From the NCBI RefSeq assembly GCF_000283155.1, contig NW_004454178.1:25273189-25337188 (forward strand): a stretch of DNA of 64,000 nt, read 5' to 3'. The stretch is from Ceratotherium simum simum. Lineage: Eukaryota; Chordata; Mammalia; Perissodactyla; Rhinocerotidae. The notes beneath the pieces were generated by a model that worked only from the letters and a program-made list of their open reading frames with translations, was not told the origin of the DNA and ran no database searches. How positions within the stretch are numbered: position 1 is the first letter of the stretch; each line of letters starts with the position of its first letter. Below, in pieces: positions 10,601 through 22,600 of the stretch. Both the position numbers and the translations under genes were made by a program.

Positions 10601-13600
10601 ACAGTCTTCTTGTATATGGATTCTAAAGTGATAAGTATTGGTGCTGGCGAATTATTATTTGCCATCATTTGAAGTGTGGAGAAACTACCTGTCATTTGTG
10701 ACAGCTCCCTAAGAGGAACACTGCCTGAGCGTGCGTGGCTTATTTTATCTTCTGTACCGGGCTGAACTAAAATGCCGAGCATCTTTATTGAAATCCTTTG
10801 TGCCCCCAGGATTGTGTTCCTTACCTGCACTGGCTCTTGGACCAAAAGCCTACAGAGGCCCTGACTGGTAGGGGTCATCACTGGTCTGGGTCCAAGGGCT
10901 CTCCCTGGCTCTTGTCCACCCTCCTTGAGTGAGTTACACGGAATGTGGAAGTGCAAGCATGCTCATCTTTGGAGTTTAATTTTGGACTACATTGTGAAGT
11001 TATTAAATCCATCTATGTAAATAGCTGTGTGTAGATATTTTAGCATGGTAAAATAGCCTACAGCAGTGTTCTATACCTGGGGAGAGTAAAAAAATTCAGA
11101 GGCCCCAGCCCCACCTAGAACTTTTTGTGTAATTGGTCTGGATAGGGCTGGGGTGGCAGGATTTGCTCAGCAGGTACTAGATGTAGTGATGGATGCACGA
11201 CTTCAAATTTTACTAAAAATCTTTGAATTGTACACTTAAAGTGGGTCTATTTTATAATATGTAAATTGTACTGCACCAAAGATGTTAAAAAAACTCCCAG
11301 GTGATTGATGTGCAGCTAGGGCAGAGAATCCCTGTCCTACAGTGAGGTGTCCTCCAGCCTGCAAGCCTCATGCCCCCACGCACCGTCCCTGTCATGCAGG
11401 GGTCTGGTTCTGTTGCTCATTCATGGTGATGCCCCTGGTCAGTGCCTCCTGCCCTCCTGTGTCCAGACCTCACCTCTGCCTCATGCGTTATCACTAGATT
11501 GTCTTCTCAAACATTTCACTTCTGTTATGTGGCCTCCTTTTGAAATCCTCTGGGCATGTTTTTTATTTTACTGCGTTTTTGTAAAGCTGGACAACCGGAG
11601 TTCTCACAACTGCAGACAGGACAGGCCTGCAAGAGAAAGCAGGGTTCTAGTGGCCAGCATCAGTCTCCCACAAGAAGGACTCTCAAGGACAGTTTCTTGT
11701 AAATTCTTATCAACAAAAAGTTAAATAATAGTATAATAAAAAATGTCAATAGTATATGCCTTAAAAACATATAGTTTAATTATATGGATAACATTTATTT
11801 CAAAGTGATTAATATAAATAATTCATTTGATAAAATGTGTGTTTTTGTGATAAAATGAATGCCCTGTGGGAGCTGTTGGAGCAGAGTGTGGCCCTTGGCC
11901 CCTCCTGTTGGAGGACATGGTGTGAGCGGGGCATAGGGCTGTGGTCCTCCTCAGCCTGCCTTACCGCATCCCATTGTCTTTAGCAAATGCCCTGCTTCAA
12001 GGAAGGGCCAGAGTGGGCCAGTCAGAAAGAGGAGACTAAGGCTGTGGTCATTATAAGAAGAATGATAGTGAACTTTTCATAGACTCATCATTGTTTTGTT
12101 TTGTTAAGTGAATATATTTTAATGTACCACAACCCAAGACTGCTGAGAAGATAGATTCCCAGTCTTGCATTTAGTCACAAAACTTGTTCCTTTTCTAATC
12201 ACAGCAGGAGGATGATTAACTGTTACTCGTCTCCCTACGCCCAGCTCCACTGAAGAGATTGGCTCTTTTCCTCACCAGTGAGAAGGCTGTCCCTGGCTAG
12301 AGCACTGGATATGACGCCCTGGAAGCCGCAGGGAGCGTCGGCACCTTTCCTTTCCCTTGCCCCTCCCTCCCCTGCCCCACTCCACTCTTCTGGATGCCCA
12401 TTCCAGATACCTGGACCCCAGAGCTAATACGTTTAGTGGGTCCCCTGTCTCTACCCAGATTGTCAGTCAAGTAGCTGATATCAAAGGCCTGTGGGTTTCC
12501 TAAACCCTTAGCCTCAGAATAGAGCCATCTGCCAGTCTTCCCACTAATGCATTCAGCATTCAGCTTTGCAAACATTATGGCCTCTGTCATCCCGCTCCTC
12601 TCCCCTCCCCACCTCTCCCCACTCCACTTGAAGGAATTGTTACCTGCTGCTTCTGTATTTTGACTACCCGTTTGCTTCTTTTTTCTGTTTTTGTAATCTG
12701 GTTTCCATCTTTCCATTTGCCTTCCTGCTGTTTTGAATGCCCTCAGCAGGGTCTGGTCCTGCTGGTCCAATGGCCTTGCCTTGGGCCTCGTTCCCCTTGG
12801 GCCAGTCTGTATTGTCCTTACTGAATCAGTATGTTCCTACCTCTCTCCTACTTTTCTGCCTGTTTCTCATCAGTAACTTTCCCTGCTCCTTGTCCTCTGC
12901 TTTCTGCTGCGGTTTTTCTCACCAGCCTTTCCCCTTTGTCGGTCTCATGATGTCAGGTGGCATCGCTCTGCAGGGGCTCCTCAGCCCTGGCCGTGGCCGT
13001 GCACCCAGACCTCAACTTCCTCCTCCTGGAACATCAGCCCTCGGTGTCATCTCTGACCCCTCCTGCCCCACACAGTTGGCAGATCCTTTCGTCCCCTTTG
13101 CTCTCAGGCCCCCTGACTCTCCCTGCCTTTGCTGGGCCCTCGCTACCGATTGGAGTGCCCACCTCACAGGTCACCTGGCCTCTGCTTTGCCCTTTCTAAA
13201 GATGTCCTCTTGAGGCGAAACTTAGAAACTCTTGTTCAGAAATTGCCCTCAGCTCCCTATTGCTGCAGAATAAAGTCTAGAATTCTACACCGCACACTCA
13301 GGGCCCAGCTCAGTCCTGGCCCTGTTTTTCGACCTTGTTTCCCGTTGCTCTGTTGTTGTCTTTGTAGCCATTCTCTGGCTTCACTGTATGCTTTCTGGTT
13401 TCTGTGCTCGTCTGTGTTCTGTGCTTTTGCACATTGCTGGCTTATCTCCCCAGAATACCTTTGTTTCCACCTCTGCAGAACTGATTTCTGCTTGTTCTTT
13501 AAAGCCCAGCTCAAAAATTTCTCCTTCCTTTAGTCTCCAAAGCTGGAGGGAATCTCCGTGCTCCGAGGATCCTAGAGCACGTTACATCATGTCGAGGCAT

Positions 13601-16600
13601 AGACAGCTTGCCTGCCCAGTTATTTCTGGGTGCCCACCCCAGACTTCAGCTCTTGAATAGTAGGATTGATGGGGCTTTGCAGCTTTGTCCTGGCAGACGA
13701 CTGCTGGCCTTAAATGCTGAATTAGTGACTGATGGAAGAGGCCTCAGAGAGCATTAGGACCAAGGAATGTAGCTCTGAAGAGGCGACTCCCTTGGGTAGT
13801 TAGCAATGCCCACAGATGGCAAAGGGCAAGGGTTCAGGCCCAGCAGGAGGTGGAGAGTTTCCTCTCACTGGAAAAGTTCGAGCACAAACTGGGTGAGCCC
13901 TCATGGGCAGACAGATCTGGAAAAACTGGAAGAGACACAAGGTGTATATATAAATCAGATTTTGAGGGCAGTGGTTCCACTGCTTGGGGGAACAAGATTT
14001 TCAAAAACGCTCTAGTGACTCTTTGCCTATAGGTAATTTCTATGCTAATTTTAAATGATTTTCCTTCACACTAAAATAAATTTTCAAGGGCCCTTGGCTG
14101 CACTTGTTGGCATCCTGCAAGTCGCTTTGTATATTTTTAAGCAATGTCATGGCTTAAAGTCTAAACTTTAGACCAAGGGTAGATTTCAGTTAGTTCAGTT
14201 TATTTTTTTCCTCAGTGTTCTAGGGGACATTGCCAATTTAGAAGTGGTGATTTTATGTGGAGTAATTGACTAATATTAACAATAATCTCTTTGTTTCCAC
14301 AGAGGTTGCAGAACTTGAAGCTAATTTACCTTGTAAGTATAATGTCCCCAGTCAGACGTTAAGTGCTGTAAAATAATTGCATGGAGAAGCTTGTTTTATG
14401 TTTTAATAATCTTGCATAGCAAAAAGCCTGTTTTTCGTGTATGCTAGGAATAAATTTTACTTTTGTGCAAACAGGTAGCAGACTTTTTCCAAGGCTTGGT
14501 AAGGATGAGGTATTTACCATCTCTGAGTGTATGGGAGTGCCTTCTCTCTCCTTGCTGTGGCAGAGGTGCGCTGGCTAGGTTTTGTGTCTCTTCCACAGCA
14601 TTCTGTACTCTGCTCTCTTTGAGTGAAAAGGTGTATAAATCAATGATGGACAGTCCTGTTTTTGTCAGTCACGGTACCACGTTTTTGGTCCAGAAAGTGC
14701 TTATTTGTAATTGTCTTTGTGCATGAGGTAGGATGACGGCTGCCTCTCTGTCGCCAGGGCTCCTCTCCTTGCTTGGTCCTCTCTGCTCAGATACACACAG
14801 ACCGCCTGTGCAGTCCTCACGTGTGGGCAAGCTCGCTCACCAGGCAGTTCACTCATGTGATAGGTGTCAAAGTTTCTTATTTTTTTTTTCTATCATTAAT
14901 CCCTTCCCAAACCCTTTATATTTTATAAGACTATAAAAGGCTGAAAGCTTTGGCCATTTTAGTATTTTTTTGAATTAGAACTTTTTTCGTACTTGGTTAA
15001 AAATAGTTGTGAGGCTGAAGATGTTTGTCGATGTGGGTGAAATATTTTATACGTGGGTCTCCTGGTCTGAGTGAAGGTCAGAGAGCTTGATGTGGAGGCC
15101 CAGCTGACATGGGGTAAGAGAGGGCCTGTTCCAACCTCCACCTAAAGTTGGAAAGATAATTGTGGGGTGCAACCATTCAGTGGTTGTGAAATCTGTTTGT
15201 GAGGGTAAGTACATATTATTTCTTGAAAAATTATTTTTAATAGATAGTGTTTATGTATAGGTATAGTGGGTTGTGATATAATATGTTTCTTAGTGTGGGT
15301 CTCAGTCAAAAGTGTCTTAAAAGTCACTGGATTGCTTGACCTCAAAGTTTTCTTCTAGTCAGAACTAGAAGGAAGTATCTTGGGATTCCATTGAAAGGTT
15401 GTCTTTCTACCTACTGAGGCGTTTACAAATGATTTACTTTAAAATGTTCCAGGAAAACAAACAAACAAGTGATCGTGTTGTGTAGGTAGGATAGACGAAG
15501 CAAGATTGGCAAAATATTGAAGCGGAGTGTTGAGTTCATTATACTGTTCTCTCTTTTTTTTCTATTTTTTAAAAATTAAGTATATTAGGACGTTTTCCTA
15601 ATAAAAAAGTAAAATAAAGTGATCCTTCTATTTTCTACCCTCATCATACCTTCCCATCCGCCCCCAACTTGAACATATATAGACATGCAGACATTTAATC
15701 AAAGACCACAAAAAACTTCCCACTTACACAGTTCATTTGTCCTTGAATAGGAATCTAAGCCATTGAGTGTAGCTTTAGCTTTATCTGAAAATTGGGTTTA
15801 AAAGCACTAAAACTTTATAATTGGCTTTCAAAACAGGATTTTAACTAATACCTTAGGTTTGAAAAAGGCATGACCCATCTTCCTAGCCCTTACGGCTAAG
15901 GTGTCAGGTTAAAAAGACTGCATGCTATGTGTATATATATGTGTATATGCTATATGCTATGTGCCTTTTCTTGTTTCTTTTTCTCCCTCCTCTCTCCCCC
16001 AGGCAAAGTGGAGGGAAATCTAAATCAGTTTATACAAGTAAGCCAAGCTTTCCAAAAGTATGCAGCTCATTATTCTAAAGAGGAAACAAGAAGCCACCAA
16101 AGAATAAATCTTTGCTATCTGTTTAATAATCTTTCTAAAATATTTATTAAGGCAAACAAAATAACTTGCCGTGTAGCAGTGCTGCGAAGTAATTTATTCA
16201 GAGCTAGTTTGGAGCTCTCTACCTGCAAGTTTGTAGAGGTTTCTCTGTTTGCAAAAAATAAAAAATATCCCTTTCAGACAGATGGAAATATTATGAGCGT
16301 CTCAGCGCATTCCTACAGATAGAGGAAAAGCTTAATTCTTGAGTTTTAATAAAGCCCCTGCATTGAACTAAAACAAAAATCTGACTTTTAACCTTTTTTT
16401 GTTGTTGTTAGAACTTAGACCTTTTTGAGCTTTAAAATTTTTGGTTCTTTTCAGTAGTTTTATTGTTTTTTAATCTTCCTTAGTAATTTCTTTATTCTTG
16501 GTGGGCCAGTCTGTTTTAGAGGGATTGATTTCTACTTCTGTACCTTTATTGAAACGAAGGAGAATGCTAGGTGTTAGAAACAAATGGATGATGCCAACTT

Positions 16601-19600
16601 TAGCTGATCAGTGAAACGTTTCCTAAGCCCTTGTCATAGGTTCTTGTTATTTATCTCACTGGAAAAATGGCCTTTATCTTTTCAAGCTAAGATTAGGAAA
16701 AGTGAAGCCCATTTAAATTATTCCATACACAGTTGAAATGTGTGATTTGAGCAAGTCTTGAACTCTTTGGCCCCCAGTTTCTTTATTCCTAGCATAAAGA
16801 ATGTGACAGTGTAATCTCTAAGACCCCTTCTTGTTCTTCTAGACTGAGTTACCTTTCACTCTGCAATGATTTTCTGAGGGATTGGTAAAAAAAAAAAAAA
16901 AAAAGAGAAAACCCACTAACAGTTCTGCATTGTTTTTATGTGGCGTACCTAGTGTGTTCATAAAGTAATGAAATGAGGCATGGTATAGAGAAAAGAATCA
17001 TGAACTAGTTTTTAATTTGGGAACTAGACTTCTTTCTGTTGATAAACTGTGTGATCTTGGGCTGGTCACTGAACCTCTCTGGACTGTAATGTCATCTCTC
17101 GTGATTGAGGACATTGGACTAGATAATCTTTAAGGCCATTTCCACATCTAAATTTGAATCATACTATTTTTTTTTTTTTGTGAGGAAGATCGACTCTGAG
17201 CTAACACCCGATGCCAGTCTTCCTCTTTTTTGCTGAGGAAGATTGGCCCTGAGCTAACATCCGTGCCTATCTTCCTCTACTTTATATGGGATGCTGCCAC
17301 AGCATGGCTTGACAAGCGGTGTGTCGGTGTGCGCCTGGGATCCGAACCCGTGAACCCTGGGCCGCTGCAGCAGCAGAGCACGCACGCTTAACCACTTGCA
17401 CCACCGGGCTGGCCCCCTGAATCATACTATTTTTGAGGAAAATTCATACCATTGTAAAACTAGGCAAATATTTTGAGTGGGACTTATAAGAAATAAAGTC
17501 AGTAGGTGACCCAAGAAATTTAGCATGATATTTTCTGAATTTATAAAGTATAGACAATTTCTACATATATTCCAAATTGTTTGGATATTTACCATTCTTC
17601 CATATTATTTGTTTGAAGGAGGCAGCTGTAGGCTGTAGCCAACTTCCCCTGTCTGCACCACTAGCCAGTAGCTCTTCTCCCAGTGGGAACTTCTTGTCCT
17701 GATCCAGACCCCTTCTGGTGTGGTGCAAGTAAGCATAGACTCTTGCCATCTGAGTCAGCAGAGCATCGTTTCACCAACAAAGCAAGCTGAGTTCCCAGTT
17801 GGATTTCAACAACATTAAAAAAAATGCCATGGTAAACTCTGGGTGGGAGCTAACTTAGCTGGCACAGTTCTTTTTAACTTCCATTTGCTGTGGTGGGTAT
17901 GAATGACTATGGTGCTAGGTGAACAGACTAGAAGTTTGGCCTGGGTTCTTTTTCTGGTTTTTCCATTTAGCCTTTACCCACAAACAATAATCTCCCTGAG
18001 GTATGGTTTCTTCTTTTCAAAGTAAAGTAGCATAATTCTTGAAATTAATGGAAAGATCTCTATTTATAGTGACCATTTAAAGGTTGAAAGAAAACATCTC
18101 AATTTGGAATTAACTAGTAAAAGACTATGAGGAGGAAAACACATGGCAGAAATCACTGGTTTGCAGGTTTAGTAGATTGGCAAAGTTATTATCAAACAGA
18201 TAGTGAGGGGAGTGTTCCGGCTGGGCCTGTAAACTCCTTCCGCAGCATTCAACTTCACGTGTGTCTCCAGGTTGGCCTCAACGTGAGGACTGCAGCTGGC
18301 TCTCAGACCTTCCTGATGTGCTGTTTCTTTTGCAGGTACCTGTAAAGTGCATTTTCCTGATCCAAACAAGCTTCATTGCTTTCAGCTAACTGTAACCCCA
18401 GGTAATGTTCTTACATACCTAAGTGTTAAAGTGATTTTCAAACAGCAGATTTTAAAGGCTGCCCAAACCTGTAATCTTTGCCTTGATTTGTCCTCTAACT
18501 TTTTGAAAGTTGTGACAGTAATGACTGTTCCCTATGAAGACAAGATAAGTGCTTTGTAGTCAAATAAAGCATAGAAAGTGAGATTGAGGCTTTCAGTGTA
18601 TACGCCAGTGACTAGGTACAGACCTGAACCTCTCAAGTGGGTGCTGACAGACGCTGTTGGTGTGCAGTGAAGAATGTGAGCTGTGAAGTCATAACTGGGT
18701 TCAGATCCTGCTCTGCAATTTATTAGCAGTGTGACCATGGTTAAACTGCTTAATAACCTCTCTCAGCCACAGCACCCCCAGCTACAAAGTGGGGATCGAA
18801 TAGAACCTATCTCATGGGACAGTTGTGAGATTAAATAGCTAATGTGCATGAAGCACTTCAGCCCCGAGTCTGGCATACAGAAGCAAGCAGAAGATTACCA
18901 GCTGCCCCTGTTAGGACTGATAAGTGTCTAAGCTCCGAGTGCTCCAGGGTGGTCACATAGTTCTCCTTGGTCAGACTGGGCAGCAAGAGGGAGGACTTGG
19001 GTTTTTTCTAGTTACAGTGCAGCTTCAAGAGTTGCAGGTTTGAACACTGCACAGACCAGCAGCCTTTACATTGGGCAGTGGGTGTCATGCTGTAGCCACT
19101 GGTGCTGCTGTGGGATGGGTGGGGAAGGCAGAAAAGAGGACAAGAGAGTTAACAAACAAGAGGGGAGGGGAGTGTTGGGAGGAAATAGAGGGTGTTATTT
19201 TATTTCGGGGGGTGGAAAAGGATTGAGAAACTGAGAATATATTAGTCACTAGCTAATTAAAAAGTGAGAGAATGCAGAATTTCAGTAGGTGATAATGAAC
19301 CCACACATAAGCCCTGACATTGTCTCCCTGCGGGTAGGATGGTTTTTGTGTTTTATAATAGGAGAAATCCAGTTCTCAAAAACGTGCTTGAAAACTTTTA
19401 AAAATTCATTTAATCCGTGTAGTGGTTGTAAGCCGGCTCTGGGACATATGCGTAAATTCAGTCTGGTGCCATTTCTGCCAAGATAAGCAAGCGCTAGGAT
19501 AGAGTTAATACCAGAACACTGTCCTTAGAAATGGGGTGTTCCACAGGCCTGATATCAAGAGATAACCGAAGCTCAGGACTTTAAACTATGAAATGATGAA

Positions 19601-22600
19601 AATGGTAACCATTCTTTGGCTGCTTTCATAAAACACACTTTTTTTTTGCATGGCCTACTGTTTTTAGCGAGAGGTATTGAGCACACTTTAATGTTTCTTG
19701 ATGACTCAAGGTCACCGTTATGAATGTCATTTACTATTACTGTTAAGCAATGCAGAGTATTTTCAGAAATTATTGTGGTGGTGAATATTGGTTCTCTGTT
19801 TACTAAGTAGTCTCAGGCTTGTGTGTTTGTAGTAAAAATATTTTCTTCCCTCTGCCTTTCTAGGGCATTTTCAGTGGCTGTCAGGGATTCTGTTGCTCTG
19901 CCCCCAGCCCAAGTTTGGGCTTTGTGGTCCTTCTCAGCCACTCAAAGACCTTTGTTGATTTTGCCAGGCTTGTTACTATCTTACATGAGTGAGTTTGTTT
20001 GTTTGTTTCTTTTCTTTTCTTTTTTTTTAACTGAATTTTTTTACTGAATTACATGGATGTTATGATTATTGAGATTATGTATATGACACCACCTTTGATG
20101 TTCTTATTTTTATTCTTGAAAATGGAGCACAATTGTTTGTTACAGTTTTGATATTCACTGTTCCATCAGATAAAAAAATAACTTGTGTTTTCGTGCCTTA
20201 CCATTTATATTTATAATAAGTGCACCTCAGGGACATTATCACCACATTGAGCTGTGTACTCAGCACACTCCTCAGATACTGTGTGTAGGCCCTTGTTTTT
20301 TGGTGGCAGTGAGTCAGAAAGCTGCTGTGGTTCCTGTCCTTTGTTATTAAAAGAAGTGTGGCAGAGATCTGCCAACCCTAACAGCTCGCCTAATATCGTG
20401 GTTTTTTAAAAAACTTTTGGAGTCATGCTCCTCTTAGTATTGAAAAAAAATTATAGAGCTATGCCTAAGTAGTAAAGTTTTAACAATGTATGAAGCAGAT
20501 GATTTTGAAACTGGCTCATTTGCATCCAGTAATCCTGGGGCTGAGTGTGAAAACTCAGTCACATATAATCAGGTCGAGATGTTTGGGTGGTTACGGTAGA
20601 AGAATTACATCTGCATTTGAAGCTCAAAGCTCTTTATCTGGCTCCTGGCAAGATAGTTCCTGTTCATACTCGATAACATTTTCATAGTTTTGTTTGTTTT
20701 TGGACTGTCCCTCATGCTTGGAAATAAATGTATTCTTCAGAGAAAAGATGGAAATGTAATTTGGTGATAGAGGAAAAGAATTGAATTTAGAGGGAAAATA
20801 AGTCTTCACATCACCTCACAAAACAAGAGAAAATACTAGTAAGTAAAACGAAACAAGACAGAGCAAAAGCCTAGAGTCTCACTGAAATACTCCCTGGAGT
20901 CTTCTGTGAAGTTAGAGAGACAGTTTGAAAAACGGGGCCAAGTCATAGTTGCCAGTTGACTTGTGGAGTCTTCTCAGCCTGCCCCACTGTGATGTGGTGG
21001 CTTTTAGGCAGAGGGGGCACCATGGACTTAAATAATTTTTTAAAAATTTTAGTTTTCACTTTTTAAATAACTTATACTGAGGTATAAAATTACAAACAAT
21101 AAAACATACTAGTTTGAACTTTACAGCTTAATGAGTTTTGAAATATGTATACACCTGTGTAACCACAACCCCAGTAAAGATATTTCCAGCACTCCTAAAG
21201 TTCCCTTCTACCTCTTTGCAGTCAATTCCTCACCCCCTGCTACCCTCCCCAAATTCCCTTCTGGTTTCTATTACCATAAATTAGTTTTGTCAGTTCTTGA
21301 ATTTCATATAAATGGAATGTTATATATGTACTTTGTCTCTGGCTTCTTTCATGTAACATGTTTTTAAATTCATACGTGTTGTATGTATCAGTAGTCTGTT
21401 CCTTTTTATTTGTTGTTTGAATATGCCATAATTGTTCATTTTACTATTGATGGACATTTGAATTCTTTCCAGCTTTAGCTATTATAAATAAGACTGCTAT
21501 TAGCATTTTCATACCATCCTTTCTATACTCATATCTTTCATTTCCCTTCAATTTCACTTAAGAGTGAAATTTCTGAGTCATGGGAAAGATATGTTTAACT
21601 TTCTAAGAAACCTTCTAAAGTGGTTGTACCATACACTGACCAGAAATGTATGAGAAGTTCTACTTGTTCTACATACTTGTCAATATTTGGGTGTGAAATA
21701 GTATCTCACTGTGGTTTTAGTTTGCATTTTCCCAATGCTGAGATTTTGATTGAGACTGTTAACTATATAGATCAGTTCGGCAAGAAATGACGTCTTAACA
21801 GTATTGAGTCTCCCAATCCATGAGCGTGGTAAATGTCTCCATTTGTTTGGATCTTCTTTAGTTTGTCTCAGCAGTATTTTGTAGTTTTCAGTGTATAGGT
21901 CTTACAAGTACTTTGTTAAATATATCACTGTTTCATGTTTTTTGAAGCTGTTGTAAATGGTATTTTTTAAATTTACATTTTACTTGTTACTAGTATATAA
22001 AAATAAAATTGATTTTTTAAAGTATATTGATTATGTGTCCTGTACCTTGCTAAATTCACTTATTAAATTCTACTGGCTTTTTAACATATTCTTAGGATTC
22101 TGTGTCCATAATCATGACATGTGTAAATAAAGACATTTTTACTTCTTTCTCACCTGCATGTATGCCTTTAATTTCTTTTTCTTATTGCACTGGCTATGAC
22201 CTCCAGTACAGTGTTGAATAGAAGTGGTGAGAGTTTATGTCTTTGCCTTATTCCTGATTCTAGCGGGGAAAGTATTCGTTATTTGTTGAATGTAATGTTA
22301 GCTGTTGGGTTTTTTTTTAACATGTCCTTGATCAGGTTGAAGAGTTTCCTCCTTTTCCTGGTTTGCTGAGAGAAATCATGAATGTGTGTTGAATTTTTTC
22401 TAGTGCTTTTTCTGTATCAGTTGAGAGAATCATATGATTTTTCTCCTTTATTTTGTAAATATGGTGAATTATACTTAGTGATTTTTTTAAATATTTTTAA
22501 TTAATTAATTAATTAATTTTTCCCCCAAAGCCCCAGTAGATAGTTGTATGTCATAGCTGCACATCCTTCTAGTTGCTGTATGTGGGACGCGGCCTCAGCA

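Larger units (their letters stand above)
4632..14302 (+). other. UBE2F: UBE2F intron 2 (9,671 bp)
   Basis: Mostly unique or very old sequence. It contains a TG microsatellite (about 4971-4991), an old mammalian repeat (about 5250-5365), a MIR (about 6100-6260), a solo MaLR LTR (9630-9944), an L1 3' fragment next to hAT-like sequence (about 11060-11320) and an L2 (about 13215-13560). The antisense open frame at 10492-10956 (154 codons) has no recognisable family and no splice context, and I do not call it a gene. The intron is GC-richer than intron 4 and has no young L1. Confidence 0.85.
14333..18335 (+). other. UBE2F: UBE2F intron 3 (4,003 bp)
   Basis: AT-rich. Holds a possible alternative last exon (16003 to about 16375), two MIR-like pieces (about 16735-16860 and 16995-17165), an A-run near 16888 and an antisense ERE (17172-17417). 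No independent gene is seen. Confidence 0.85.

Noticed and set aside
12297..13213. 157-codon minus and 158-codon plus open frames in intron 2
   Set aside because: Low-complexity CT-rich sequence beside an L2 fragment; no family, no splice context, and open on both strands.
15927..16002. ATG and hydrophobic start of the 131-codon frame in intron 3
   Set aside because: This part is a TA-rich microsatellite followed by a splice-type pyrimidine tract; only the part after the CAG is of interest.
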